Assembly: GCF_030563405.1 (NCBI RefSeq)
Contig: NZ_CP130748.1
Span: 1,426,001-1,490,000, forward strand
Length of the DNA stretch: 64,000 nucleotides
Reading direction: 5' to 3'
Source: Vibrio sp. SNU_ST1
Lineage (GTDB): Bacteria > Pseudomonadota > Gammaproteobacteria > Enterobacterales > Vibrionaceae
Shown here: positions 35,075 through 44,214 of the stretch, piece after piece
How the letters are laid out: every line of letters begins with the position of its first letter
How positions within the stretch are numbered: position 1 is the stretch's first letter
Program-made: the position numbers and the translations under genes
Notes under the pieces: generated by a model
The model's input: only the letters and a program-made list of their open reading frames with translations
The model's database searches: none
What the model was told of the DNA's origin: nothing

Positions 35075-37711
35075 ATGTCTGATGAAAAACTTGAACAAAC
35101 TCAGTACCTTGATAAAAATCAGTACCGAAAACTTTTACCCGGAACCCATTTAGAGTATTTCGATGCTTGCGAAGCGGTAGAAGCGATATCTCCGGGCAGC
35201 TATAAAACCTTGCCTTATACGTCGAGAGTATTGGCAGAGCAATTAGTAAGACGCTGTGATCCTGAAACCCTTGAAGACAGCTTAAAACAGATCATTGAAC
35301 GCAAGAGCGACTTAGATTTTCCTTGGTATCCTGCGCGTGTCGTGTGTCACGACATTCTAGGTCAAACCGCTTTGGTTGATTTAGCAGGCTTGCGCGATGC
35401 AATTGCAGATCAAGGCGGCGACCCTGCCAAGGTAAACCCAGTGGTCGAAACTCAACTGATTGTTGACCACTCTTTAGCTGTGGAACATGCAGGTTTTGAT
35501 AACCAAGCGTTTGATAAAAACCGCGCGATTGAAGAGCGTCGAAACGAAGACCGTTTCCACTTTATTGAGTGGTGTAAAACCGCGTTTAAAAACGTGAGCG
35601 TGATTCCTGCGGGTAATGGAATTATGCACCAGATTAACTTGGAGAAAATGTCTCCGGTTATTCAATCCAAAGAAGGCATCGCGTTCCCTGATACCTGTGT
35701 CGGAACCGATAGCCATACTCCTCATGTCGATGCTCTGGGCGTCATCGCCATTGGTGTCGGCGGCTTGGAAGCTGAGACAGTAATGCTCGGTCGTCCGTCG
35801 ATGATGCGCTTGCCAGATATCGTGGGCGTTAAACTTACCGGTCAGCGACAAGAAGGGATAACCGCAACGGATATTGTGCTCGCAATTACTGAGTTTCTTC
35901 GTAATGAAAGGGTGGTCTCAAGCTATTTGGAATTCTTCGGTGAAGGGGCTCGTGCACTGACCATTGGTGACCGCGCAACCATCTCCAATATGACGCCAGA
36001 GTACGGCGCGACTGCGGGTATGTTCTATATCGATGAACAGACCATTCAATACCTGAAACTCACTGGTCGAGAGCTTGAGCAGGTTGAATTAGTCGAACGC
36101 TACGCCAAGCAAACCGGGCTATGGGCTGACGATCTAGATTCTGCTCAATATGATCGCGTACTTGCGTTTGACTTGTCGAAGGTTGAGCGCAATCTAGCAG
36201 GGCCATCTAACCCACATCGTCGTTTGCCAACCAGAGCGCTGGCTCAGAAAGGCATCAGTCAAGCATCTTGGAAAGAGCAGCATGCTAAGCAGTACAGCGA
36301 TGATCAGATGCCCGATGGTGCCGTAATCATTGCGGCAATTACTTCTTGTACCAACACCAGCAACCCAAGAAACGTAGTCGCCGCTGCATTGGTCGCTAAG
36401 AAAGCTAATCAGCTTGGTTTGGTTCGTAAGCCTTGGGTGAAAACGTCATTTGCGCCGGGTTCAAAAGTTGCCAAGCTTTACCTCGAATCGGCAGGTTTGC
36501 TTCCCGAACTTGAACAATTAGGCTTCGGTATCGTGGGTTATGCGTGTACTACCTGTAACGGAATGAGTGGGGCGTTGGCTCCTAAAATCCAACAAGAGAT
36601 CATCGACCGCGACCTGTATTCAACCGCTGTATTGTCGGGGAACCGAAACTTCGATGGTCGAATCCATCCATACGCAAAGCAAGCGTTTTTAGCGTCACCG
36701 CCATTGGTGGTTGCTTATGCCTTAGCGGGTACGATTCGCTTTGATATCGAAAAAGACAGTTTAGGTACGGACAACAATGGTAAGCCAATCTACTTAAGTG
36801 ATTTATGGCCGAGTGATGCCGAGATCGATGCCGTTGTCGGTGAGCACGTTAAACCTCAGCAATTCCAACAAATCTACGTGAAAATGTTCCAGCCAGACGA
36901 GGAACAGGTGACTACTGAACCGCTTTATGACTGGCGACCTCAAAGTACCTATATTCGCAGGCCACCATATTGGGAAGGGGCTCTTGCGGGAGAACGAAGC
37001 CTATCTGGTATGAGGCCTTTGGCTATTCTGGGTGACAACATCACGACCGATCATTTGTCTCCTTCAAATGCGATTCTCGCTTCGAGCGCTGCGGGGGAAT
37101 ACCTCACCAAAATGGAAGTGCCGGAAGAGGACTTTAACTCTTACGCGACCCATCGAGGTGATCACTTAACCGCGCAACGAGCAACATTCGCCAACCCTAA
37201 GCTGTATAACGAAATGGTGAAGGACGCTGGAGAAGTCGTGCAAGGTTCACTAGCAAGAGTTGAACCCGAAGGTCAAGTTACGCGAATGTGGGAAGCCATA
37301 GAAACCTACATGAATCGTAAACAGCCTTTGATTGTCGTGGCGGGTGCGGATTATGGACAAGGTTCATCACGTGATTGGGCAGCCAAAGGTGTGCGCTTAG
37401 CGGGTGTTGAAGTAATTTTGGCAGAAGGGTTTGAACGAATTCACAGAACTAACTTAGTTGGCATGGGTGTATTACCTCTGCAGTTCAAAGTAGGAACGAA
37501 TCGCAATACCTTAGAGTTGGATGGCACCGAGCTTTACGACGTGTACGGCGACATTGAAGCAGGTTCTGATTTGGCTCTAGTCATCACTCGTAAAAACGGT
37601 GAAAAGCTTGATGTTCCCGTGACCTGCCGACTAGACACGGCAGACGAAGTGAATGTGTACAGCGCTAGTGGTGTGTTGCAACGTTTCGCCAAAGACTTTC
37701 TTGCAAATTAG
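35075..37711 (+). CDS. acnD: AcnD, Fe/S-dependent 2-methylcitrate dehydratase
   Basis: Aconitase-family enzyme that dehydrates 2-methylcitrate in the PrpD-independent version of the methylcitrate cycle, working with PrpF. The 878-residue length fits. Cluster-binding cysteines are visible in ITSCTNTSNPRN and GYACTTCNGMSG; other landmarks are FPDTCVGTDSHTPHVDALG, GDNITTDHLSPSNAI and the C-terminal swivel domain DYGQGSSRDWAAKG. Context before prpF separates it from the housekeeping AcnA/AcnB. GGTGG precedes the ATG as a modest ribosome site. No prpD is present, matching the AcnD/PrpF route. Confidence 0.95.
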   Translation: MSDEKLEQTQYLDKNQYRKLLPGTHLEYFDACEAVEAISPGSYKTLPYTSRVLAEQLVRRCDPETLEDSLKQIIERKSDLDFPWYPARVVCHDILGQTALVDLAGLRDAIADQGGDPAKVNPVVETQLIVDHSLAVEHAGFDNQAFDKNRAIEERRNEDRFHFIEWCKTAFKNVSVIPAGNGIMHQINLEKMSPVIQSKEGIAFPDTCVGTDSHTPHVDALGVIAIGVGGLEAETVMLGRPSMMRLPDIVGVKLTGQRQEGITATDIVLAITEFLRNERVVSSYLEFFGEGARALTIGDRATISNMTPEYGATAGMFYIDEQTIQYLKLTGRELEQVELVERYAKQTGLWADDLDSAQYDRVLAFDLSKVERNLAGPSNPHRRLPTRALAQKGISQASWKEQHAKQYSDDQMPDGAVIIAAITSCTNTSNPRNVVAAALVAKKANQLGLVRKPWVKTSFAPGSKVAKLYLESAGLLPELEQLGFGIVGYACTTCNGMSGALAPKIQQEIIDRDLYSTAVLSGNRNFDGRIHPYAKQAFLASPPLVVAYALAGTIRFDIEKDSLGTDNNGKPIYLSDLWPSDAEIDAVVGEHVKPQQFQQIYVKMFQPDEEQVTTEPLYDWRPQSTYIRRPPYWEGALAGERSLSGMRPLAILGDNITTDHLSPSNAILASSAAGEYLTKMEVPEEDFNSYATHRGDHLTAQRATFANPKLYNEMVKDAGEVVQGSLARVEPEGQVTRMWEAIETYMNRKQPLIVVAGADYGQGSSRDWAAKGVRLAGVEVILAEGFERIHRTNLVGMGVLPLQFKVGTNRNTLELDGTELYDVYGDIEAGSDLALVITRKNGEKLDVPVTCRLDTADEVNVYSASGVLQRFAKDFLAN

Positions 37712-37720
37712 GAGCAGGGT

Positions 37721-38893
37721 ATGAACCTCAAACAGATTAAAGTACCTGCTACCTACATGCGGGGCGGAACAAGCAAAGGTGTCTTTTTCAACTTAAGTGA
37801 CTTACCTGACGCTGCGCAAGTTGCCGGAGAAGCTCGAGACGCATTACTTCTGCGTGTGATTGGTAGTCCAGATCCTTATGGCAAACAAACCGATGGCATG
37901 GGTGGTGCAACATCCAGTACCAGTAAAACCGTTATTGTTTCGAAAAGCAGCAGAGCCGATCACGATGTTGATTACCTATTCGGCCAAATAGCAATTGACA
38001 AGCCGTTTGTCGATTGGAGCGGTAACTGCGGTAATCTGTCTGCTGCAGTGGGCCCATTTGCTATTCATAGTGGATTGGTCGATTCGAATCGTATTCCGGA
38101 AAACGGTGTGATCGAGGTGCGAGTATGGCAAGTGAACATAGAGAAAACCATTATTGTTCATGTGCCTATCGCTGATGGAGAAGTCCAAGAGTTGGGTGAC
38201 TTTGAGCTCGACGGTGTGACTTTCTCTGCCGCGGAGATCCAAGTCGACTTTCTAGACCCCGCCGATGCGAGTGGTTCTATGTTCCCTACAGGGAATGTTG
38301 TCGATTTTTTAGATGTTCCAGATCTGGGTAGCATCAAAGCAACATACATTAATGCAGGGATACCCACCATTTTTGTTGATGCTGAAGCTGTGGGCTATCA
38401 AGGCACAGAGCTTCAATCAGATATTAACAGTGATTCAAAAGCCTTGGCTCTGTTTGAATCCATCCGAGCACATGGTGCGGTTGCGATGGGGATTATTGAT
38501 TCCCTAGAACAAGCTGAATCACGCCAACACACACCGAAAGTCGCGTTTGTTGCTAAGCCTCAAGCGTATCAAGCCTCCAGTGGTAAATCGGTCGCAGCCA
38601 AAGACACCGACCTTCTGGTGCGTGCATTGTCTATGGGACAACTTCATCACGCCATGATGGGTACGGCTGCGGTTGCTATTGCTTCTGCGGCGAGTGTTCC
38701 GGGCACGTTAGTGAACTTGGCAGCCGGTGAGGGTTCTCGTGATTTTGTGACCTTTGGTCATCCATCAGGAACCTTAAAAGTGGGTGCTAAAGCTATTCAG
38801 ACGGAAAGTGGGTGGAAAATAGAAAGGGCGATAATGAGTCGTAGTGCCCGAGTGATCATGGAAGGTGCCATCTGTGTGCCTTTTCCTAAGTAA
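37721..38893 (+). CDS. prpF: PrpF, 2-methylaconitate isomerase partner of AcnD
   Basis: Isomerises the 2-methylaconitate made by AcnD into the form used by the housekeeping aconitase. The 390-residue protein shows the family features YMRGGTSKGVFF at the N-terminus, GSPDPYGKQTDGMGGATSST, DWSGNCGNLSAAVGPFAI and, late, GHPSGTLKVGA; the fold is of the diaminopimelate epimerase type. It begins nine bases after the acnD stop with AGGAG in the gap, so the pair is tightly coupled. A long hairpin follows the stop. Confidence 0.96.
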   Translation: MNLKQIKVPATYMRGGTSKGVFFNLSDLPDAAQVAGEARDALLLRVIGSPDPYGKQTDGMGGATSSTSKTVIVSKSSRADHDVDYLFGQIAIDKPFVDWSGNCGNLSAAVGPFAIHSGLVDSNRIPENGVIEVRVWQVNIEKTIIVHVPIADGEVQELGDFELDGVTFSAAEIQVDFLDPADASGSMFPTGNVVDFLDVPDLGSIKATYINAGIPTIFVDAEAVGYQGTELQSDINSDSKALALFESIRAHGAVAMGIIDSLEQAESRQHTPKVAFVAKPQAYQASSGKSVAAKDTDLLVRALSMGQLHHAMMGTAAVAIASAASVPGTLVNLAAGEGSRDFVTFGHPSGTLKVGAKAIQTESGWKIERAIMSRSARVIMEGAICVPFPK

Positions 38894-38933
38894 AGCGATT
38901 GTCGTGAATGGTCAAATGTTCACGACAATCGCT
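38894..38933 (+). other. Long perfect hairpin after prpF
   Basis: AGCGATTGTCGTGAA (38894-38908) pairs without mismatch with TTCACGACAATCGCT (38919-38933), 15 bp around a 10-base loop, starting on the base after the prpF stop codon. Downstream is GAGAAAAG, so there is no T tract and this is not a standard intrinsic terminator; 76 bases later prpE begins on the same strand. It could protect the upstream mRNA 3' end and set a lower level for prpE. The arms contain ATTGTCG and CGACAAT, half-sites of the operator upstream of the regulator, spaced too far apart to be a normal site. Confidence 0.8.
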
Positions 38934-39009
38934 GAGAAAAGAGTGCAATCAAGTGACACAGCCAAAAGCAAGGCGCTTGGACTAATGGATAAATCATGGA
39001 GAAGGCACT

Positions 39010-40914
39010 ATGTCTGCTAAGAATCGAATGAACAGAAAAACAGATTATATCACCGAGTATCAATGGGCTAGGGAAGACCCCAATTCGTTCTGGGAAACAC
39101 AAGCGCAAGCGATAGATTGGTTTGAACCACCAAAAACGATATTACAAACTGACGATAACGGTATTGAACGTTGGTTTCCTGATGGGGTAATGAACACGTC
39201 CTGGCTGGCGCTTGATTATCATTGTGAAAATGGGCGAGGTGACAATACCGCGCTGATTTACGATTCGCCAGTTACAGGAAATCAATCCTCATACACATAC
39301 AACCAATTGCGTGACCAAGTGGCTAAAGTCGCTGGTATGTTAGCCACGCAAGGCGTTACCAAAGGCGATCGTGTGGTTATCTACATGCCGATGATTCCTG
39401 AAGCGGCAATGGCAATGTTGGCTTGTGCACGACTAGGCGCGGTGCATTCGGTGGTGTTTGGCGGATTCGCTCCTCATGAGCTTGCCGTTCGAATTGAAGA
39501 TGCCGAGCCGAAGGTGTTGATTACTGCCTCCTGCGGTGTCGAGATAAACAAAGTCTTGCCATATAAGCCGATGGTCGATCGCGCGATCATGGACAGTCGC
39601 TGGAAACCTGAGAAAGTGGTGGTATTCCAAAGAGAGCAGTCTCTCGCCGAATTGAACAACGAACGCGATGTACTTTGGCAACAAGCTGTTGCGGATGCAT
39701 TGCCTCACGTATGCGTGCCTGTTCTGGCTACTGACCCACTATATATCTTGTATACATCAGGGACGACGGGTAAGCCAAAAGGCGTGGTGCGTGACAATGG
39801 TGGTCATGCGGTCGCGATGAAATACTCGATGAGCACTATCTACGATATGCCCCAAGATGGTGTATTTTGGGCGGCTTCTGATGTCGGCTGGGTAGTGGGG
39901 CATTCCTACATTGTTTATGCACCACTGATTCATGGTTGTAAGACCATTTTGTTTGAAGGTAAGCCAGTACGAACGCCAGATCCCGGTGCATTCTGGCGTG
40001 TGTGTGAAGAGTACAACGTCGATGTGTTGTTTTCCGCGCCAACGGCATTTAGAGCAATCAAGAAAGAAGATCCTGAAGGCGAGTTGCTCACCAAGTATGA
40101 CCTATCATCACTCAAGTCGATTTTCATGGCTGGCGAGCGTTTAGATCCGCCAACATTGGATTGGGTTGAATCTCATACCAATAAACCGGTTATCGATCAT
40201 TGGTGGCAAACAGAAACGGGTTGGGCTATTTCTGCCAATCCAACAGGGCTGGAATCTTTGCCTGTAAAAGCGGGTTCTTCAACCAAGCCAGTACCCGGTT
40301 ACCAAGTGGAGATCCTCAATGAACTCGGTGAAATCGCACAAACGAATCAACAAGGTTTTGTGGCACTCAAACGACCATTGCCGCCTGGTTGTTTACCCAC
40401 GGTATGGCGAAATCATGATCGGTTTGAATCCGGCTATTTGAGTCAGTTCCCAGGCTATTACGTTTCGGGTGATGGCGGCTATCTCGATGAAGATGGCTAT
40501 CTGTTTATCATGGGCCGTATTGATGATGTGATTAACGTAGCGGGGCATCGTCTGTCGACGGGAGAAATGGAAGAGATCGTGGGTGGTCACCCTGCCATTG
40601 CAGAATGTGCGGTAGTCGGGATTCACGATGACTTAAAAGGGCAACTTCCATTGGGTTTAGTTGTGCTGAAAGATGGCGTAAAAGTCGATGGCATTGAGTT
40701 ACAAGGGGAGTTGGTTGGCAAGGTTCGTAATGAGATTGGCGCGGTCGCTTGTTTTAAGCAAGCCTTGGTTGTTGAGAGGTTACCCAAGACACGCTCTGGT
40801 AAGATATTACGCAGAACGATTCGACAGATCGCAGAAGGTGAACAATATGTGGTGCCTTCGACGATTGACGACCCTACGAGCTTAACGGAAATTGCTGAAA
40901 AGCTCGGTAAATAA
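39010..40914 (+). CDS. prpE: PrpE, propionyl-CoA synthetase
   Basis: Adenylate-forming acyl-CoA synthetase that activates propionate for the cycle. The 634-residue protein carries the acetyl-CoA synthetase-type motifs VVFGGFAPHELAVRI, the P-loop YTSGTTGKPKGVVRD, WWQTETGWAI, GRIDDVINVAGHRLSTGEME and, at the end, TRSGKILRRTIRQI with the acetylatable catalytic lysine. AGAAGG precedes the ATG. It is the last gene of the operon; the following 227 bases show no clear terminator. Confidence 0.96.
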   Translation: MSAKNRMNRKTDYITEYQWAREDPNSFWETQAQAIDWFEPPKTILQTDDNGIERWFPDGVMNTSWLALDYHCENGRGDNTALIYDSPVTGNQSSYTYNQLRDQVAKVAGMLATQGVTKGDRVVIYMPMIPEAAMAMLACARLGAVHSVVFGGFAPHELAVRIEDAEPKVLITASCGVEINKVLPYKPMVDRAIMDSRWKPEKVVVFQREQSLAELNNERDVLWQQAVADALPHVCVPVLATDPLYILYTSGTTGKPKGVVRDNGGHAVAMKYSMSTIYDMPQDGVFWAASDVGWVVGHSYIVYAPLIHGCKTILFEGKPVRTPDPGAFWRVCEEYNVDVLFSAPTAFRAIKKEDPEGELLTKYDLSSLKSIFMAGERLDPPTLDWVESHTNKPVIDHWWQTETGWAISANPTGLESLPVKAGSSTKPVPGYQVEILNELGEIAQTNQQGFVALKRPLPPGCLPTVWRNHDRFESGYLSQFPGYYVSGDGGYLDEDGYLFIMGRIDDVINVAGHRLSTGEMEEIVGGHPAIAECAVVGIHDDLKGQLPLGLVVLKDGVKVDGIELQGELVGKVRNEIGAVACFKQALVVERLPKTRSGKILRRTIRQIAEGEQYVVPSTIDDPTSLTEIAEKLGK

Positions 40915-41141
40915 GGCAAACAGTGGTAGACAAGATGGAGATATCTTAGATGTGCTTCGTCTTGAGCTGCTTTTATTAATATTGTTCTATCTCGATTCCA
41001 ACCAGTATCTTTTCATATTCAGACCACAGGTAACGAAAAGATAAAAATCAAATGAATTAATTCAATAACTTGTATAGATACTCACGGCAAGTAAACTAGA
41101 CTCAGTTTAGATATTAATTTGGTTTGAGAAGCGCAATAGTC

Positions 41142-41621
41142 ATGAATGTCACCTTAAGGGCTGCAAAGCACACGGATTTGGAACAACTTAATGAGTTAAT
41201 GTTCGATCTCCACCATCATCACCACCTTGCTAGCCCAGAGCATTTTAAAGCGGCAGAAGAGATTGAGCAGGAAAAAAGCATTGCACGTTACTTGGATGAT
41301 CCTGAATGCTTGGTTTATGTGGCATTAAAAGGTGAGCTCATTGTTGGCTTTATCTCCGGACATTTTTGTGAGCTCATCTCAACGGTGAGTAAACCGGTGC
41401 CGATGGGGAGTGTCGATGAACTGTTTGTCTTGCCTGATTATCGAAAAGAATCGATTGCTGAAAAGTTGTTTAGCAAAGTTGAAGCGACTTTTGATGATTA
41501 TGGGGTTGAACAAGTCTTTGTAGAGGTTTGGGACTTTAATTCGCCTGCCAAGGACTTCTATCAAAAAATGGGGTTCACACCTCACATTCAATGGATGAGG
41601 AAGGCTTTGCACAAAACGTAG
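41142..41621 (+). CDS. GNAT-family N-acetyltransferase
   Basis: A small acetyl-CoA-dependent acetyltransferase of about 159 residues. It starts VTLRAAKHTDLEQL, shows VYVALKGELIVGFISG (strand 4 region), VDELFVLPDYRKESIAEKLF (motif A; the usual Gly-x-Gly/Ala turn reads KESIA, so it is degenerate) and the C-terminal NSPAKDFYQKMGFTPH typical of the fold. I place the start at the ATG at 41142, with GAGAAG upstream; an in-frame TTG at 41124 would add six residues. The substrate cannot be predicted. It stands alone between the prp operon and the Nudix/PAP2 gene. Confidence 0.88.
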   Translation: MNVTLRAAKHTDLEQLNELMFDLHHHHHLASPEHFKAAEEIEQEKSIARYLDDPECLVYVALKGELIVGFISGHFCELISTVSKPVPMGSVDELFVLPDYRKESIAEKLFSKVEATFDDYGVEQVFVEVWDFNSPAKDFYQKMGFTPHIQWMRKALHKT

Positions 41622-41705
41622 ACAGCGATTTTGTGTGGCTTTGATTACAATAGGCTTGATGCATTAGTAGTCTTAAATTTCTTCTATTATTTTTAGGTAA
41701 ACTCG

Positions 41706-43118
41706 TTGGTTATTCGATATTTATTAGTTTTCATAATGTCTCTTTTGAGTACTACTTCCGCTTGGGCGAGCAACACTTTGCCCGATCATATCGCGGGCGC
41801 CTTGTGTGTAGTACGTGCCGATAACCAAATCGTGTTGGTTGATGAATTGATCACGGGGCAATTGTCTCTACCGGGAGGCACAGTGGTTTCTGGTGAGCCG
41901 CCATCGGTCGCGGCGCAACGAGAAACTTGGGAAGAGGCGGGGTTGTCCGTGACGGTCGGCGATGTGTTGGGATATACCGATAGTGCCGTTGTCTATGATT
42001 GTGTCTCTGACTCTGAAGTGATCAGTTACAAAGCTCGAAATGAGTTAGGTGGCTTTGAGTTACCAATCTGGTTTGCTCCTCATTACGGTGTGGAAGTCAG
42101 TCGCGCGATGTTATTGCCACCTACTGAGTTGCAAGCTAACCAATACCGTTACCCAGAGCAATGGTCTGAGATTAACGAATTATTTCTATCCGCGACAGAT
42201 CAACCTGTGACGTATGTGACTGAGCTGGTGGGCGCGGCACCCAAAGTCCATCAAGTTGAATTAAGCTGGATTGTGTCACTTCAAAACGCGTTCGATAAGA
42301 TGCCAAGCGTGTTTGCGAATACTGTGCTTTTGACTGACGTGTTAGCGAAGCCATGGGTTTTCGTCGTGATATTGCCGCTAATGGCTTGGCATTTTGGTCG
42401 TAACTTCGCGTTGAAGTTTGGCTTCACTTTGATCTCGGTGACACTGCTCACTTTAATTGCCCATCAAGGTTTTGGTTTTCCACGTCCACATGCCTACCTG
42501 CCAACATTGAAGCTAGTGATGAGCAGTGGGTATAGCTTTCCAAGTTTATTGGCTGGCTTGTGGGTGAGTTTAACCTTGTTAGTCTTTTGGAAACTCAAGT
42601 GCTTAACAGATCAGAAATCGCTGTTGATAGTTACAGTTGGACTATTGTGGATCATGTTATTCAAAACTTATTCAGGCAGTGCGTTCTTTAGTGATGTCTT
42701 AATGGGAGGCGTATTGGGCGCGTTAACGACTTGGCACATCGTGAGATTAGATGCGAAACCTGATGTTGATATTAGTGCCTTATTAAGCTCTAAAGGTGTC
42801 TGGTGGGCATTGTGCTTACTGTCGATTGTTCTTACGATTATCTGGCCATTGCCGACATTCTCTTTCTGGGTAGCAATTTTGATGACGATTGTATGCTTAG
42901 TAACGTTAACGGATTCGAAGCCTTTGGTCGGCCAGTTCTCATTCAAGATTGTATTTGGAGTGATGGCGATGTTGTTAGCGGGAAATCTGCTGATTAGCTG
43001 GGCAGGAAGTTTCGTCTCATTCAGTGGCATCGCTTCATTTATTGTTGAGACCTTACGTTTCCCAATCTTGATTCTATTTGGTGTCGTGGCGTTTCGTCTG
43101 CCATGGAAAAGAGAGTAG
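41706..43118 (+). CDS. Secreted Nudix hydrolase fused to a PAP2-like membrane domain
   Basis: A 470-residue fusion. Residues 1-21 form a signal peptide (ending SAWA), which places the Nudix domain in the periplasm. The Nudix box at 58-80 is complete (GGTVVSGEPPSVAAQRETW with EEAGL; Gly58, Glu64, Arg72, Glu73, Glu76, Glu77, Gly79). From about 210 on there are around nine membrane helices. The segment FPRPHAYLP, then SSGYSFPSLLAG and YSGSAFFSDVLMG follows the PAP2 phosphatase layout, but the histidines expected in PSGH and in the final SR-H-D motif are absent (PSLL and SAFFSD). Similar fusions occur in vibrios. The start is a TTG with AGG upstream; the first ATG would cut the signal peptide. 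Confidence 0.85.
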   Translation: MVIRYLLVFIMSLLSTTSAWASNTLPDHIAGALCVVRADNQIVLVDELITGQLSLPGGTVVSGEPPSVAAQRETWEEAGLSVTVGDVLGYTDSAVVYDCVSDSEVISYKARNELGGFELPIWFAPHYGVEVSRAMLLPPTELQANQYRYPEQWSEINELFLSATDQPVTYVTELVGAAPKVHQVELSWIVSLQNAFDKMPSVFANTVLLTDVLAKPWVFVVILPLMAWHFGRNFALKFGFTLISVTLLTLIAHQGFGFPRPHAYLPTLKLVMSSGYSFPSLLAGLWVSLTLLVFWKLKCLTDQKSLLIVTVGLLWIMLFKTYSGSAFFSDVLMGGVLGALTTWHIVRLDAKPDVDISALLSSKGVWWALCLLSIVLTIIWPLPTFSFWVAILMTIVCLVTLTDSKPLVGQFSFKIVFGVMAMLLAGNLLISWAGSFVSFSGIASFIVETLRFPILILFGVVAFRLPWKRE

Positions 43119-43143
43119 GCGAACCGACGAACATAAAATCAAA

Positions 43144-43168
43144 AAAGGCTGTGCAGTGCACAGCCTTT
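43144..43168. terminator. Bidirectional terminator between convergent genes
   Basis: AAAGGCTGTGCA (43144-43155) and TGCACAGCCTTT (43157-43168) form a long stem, flanked by A residues on the left and T residues on the right. It sits between the Nudix/PAP2 gene (plus) and the Cof-type phosphatase (minus) and can serve both directions. Confidence 0.85.
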
Positions 43169-43219
43169 GTCATTTGTGCAACAAGCAAAAAGTAATCCTC
43201 ACTCGAGCCTGTTGACCGT

Positions 43220-44029
43220 TTACGAGTTGAAGATAAACTTTTCAATCGCGACGGCGACGCCGTGGTCGTCGTTGCTCGCTGTGATGTGATCCGCCAGTTT
43301 CTTGGTTTCTTCCATTGCGTTGTCCATCGCAATGCCAAGGCCAGCGAATCCAAGCATATGGTGGTCGTTTTCAGCATCACCCATACAGATCACTTCTTCC
43401 GCCGTAATGCCTAAGTGTTTAGCTATTGCTTCAATGCCGACACCCTTGTTTGATTTTGGGTTTAAGAACTCTAAGAAGAATGGTGCACTTTGCACGATAG
43501 TAAACTGAGTCTTAAGCTCTTGTGGCAACTTGCTGATGATTTCAGTCAGCTTGCTTGGTTCAGCGACAATCATAGTTTTGATGATTTCGTGGTCATCTTC
43601 TAGCTTTGAAAAGTCGAACTCGGTAATTTCTAAGCCGTTGATGCGCGCTTCAATAGCCGTGTACTCATTATTTTCAGGCGTGATTAAGCCATGAATTTTA
43701 CTGAAGGCATGAACGTAACCGCCAAGTTGCTGGGCAAGTACTGCGATCTCTTTCGCGGCTTTACCATTGCTGATTTCACTATGAATGAGTTCTTTTGTAG
43801 AGACATTTTGAACCATAGAGCCGTTGTAGAAGAGCACAAAGTCATCTTCGCCGTTGATTGAAAGCTCGTCTAACTTACTTTGCATACCTTCTAAAGGGCG
43901 ACCTGAAGCCAGAACCACTTTCACACCTGCAGCTCGTGCTTTAGCAATCGCGTCTTTATTCTCTTGAGAAATCACTTTGTCACTGTTGAGCAGCGTGCCA
44001 TCCATATCAAGAGCAATCAGTTTGTACAT
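43220..44029 (-). CDS. Cof-type HAD-superfamily sugar-phosphate phosphatase
   Basis: A 269-residue cytoplasmic hydrolase of the HAD superfamily, subfamily IIB (Cof/YidA-like). Catalytic motif I is LDMDGTLL near residue 7, motif II is VLASGRP, motif III uses the lysine in NKGVGIEAIAKHLG, and motif IV is VICMGDAENDHHML, all intact. Members usually remove phosphate from sugar phosphates; the substrate is not specified by sequence. TAAGGA lies six bases before the ATG. Confidence 0.93.
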   Translation of the reverse strand: MYKLIALDMDGTLLNSDKVISQENKDAIAKARAAGVKVVLASGRPLEGMQSKLDELSINGEDDFVLFYNGSMVQNVSTKELIHSEISNGKAAKEIAVLAQQLGGYVHAFSKIHGLITPENNEYTAIEARINGLEITEFDFSKLEDDHEIIKTMIVAEPSKLTEIISKLPQELKTQFTIVQSAPFFLEFLNPKSNKGVGIEAIAKHLGITAEEVICMGDAENDHHMLGFAGLGIAMDNAMEETKKLADHITASNDDHGVAVAIEKFIFNS

Positions 44030-44214
44030 GTTGTTCCTTACTAAAAAATTAAAAGCTAACGAAATCTAATGGGCGAAAGGATAAGGGAACTTGAAAGTTC
44101 AGGCTAGGGCTTTGATCAACTCATTTATCAGTACTCATTTGTTTGACCAAAAGGAGCAAGTGCTTTAAGGTCTGCGGTTGATTAATTTCATCAAATGATT
44201 GAGCTGAGGGTAAG

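Noticed and set aside
35075..37711. Housekeeping aconitase AcnA
   Set aside because: The position between prpC and prpF identifies the methylcitrate-specific AcnD; no other reading fits the operon.
44030..44214. preQ1 riboswitch upstream of queE
   Set aside because: No aptamer-like stem with the A-rich tail was found; only a minor hairpin is present, and the queE ribosome site is exposed.
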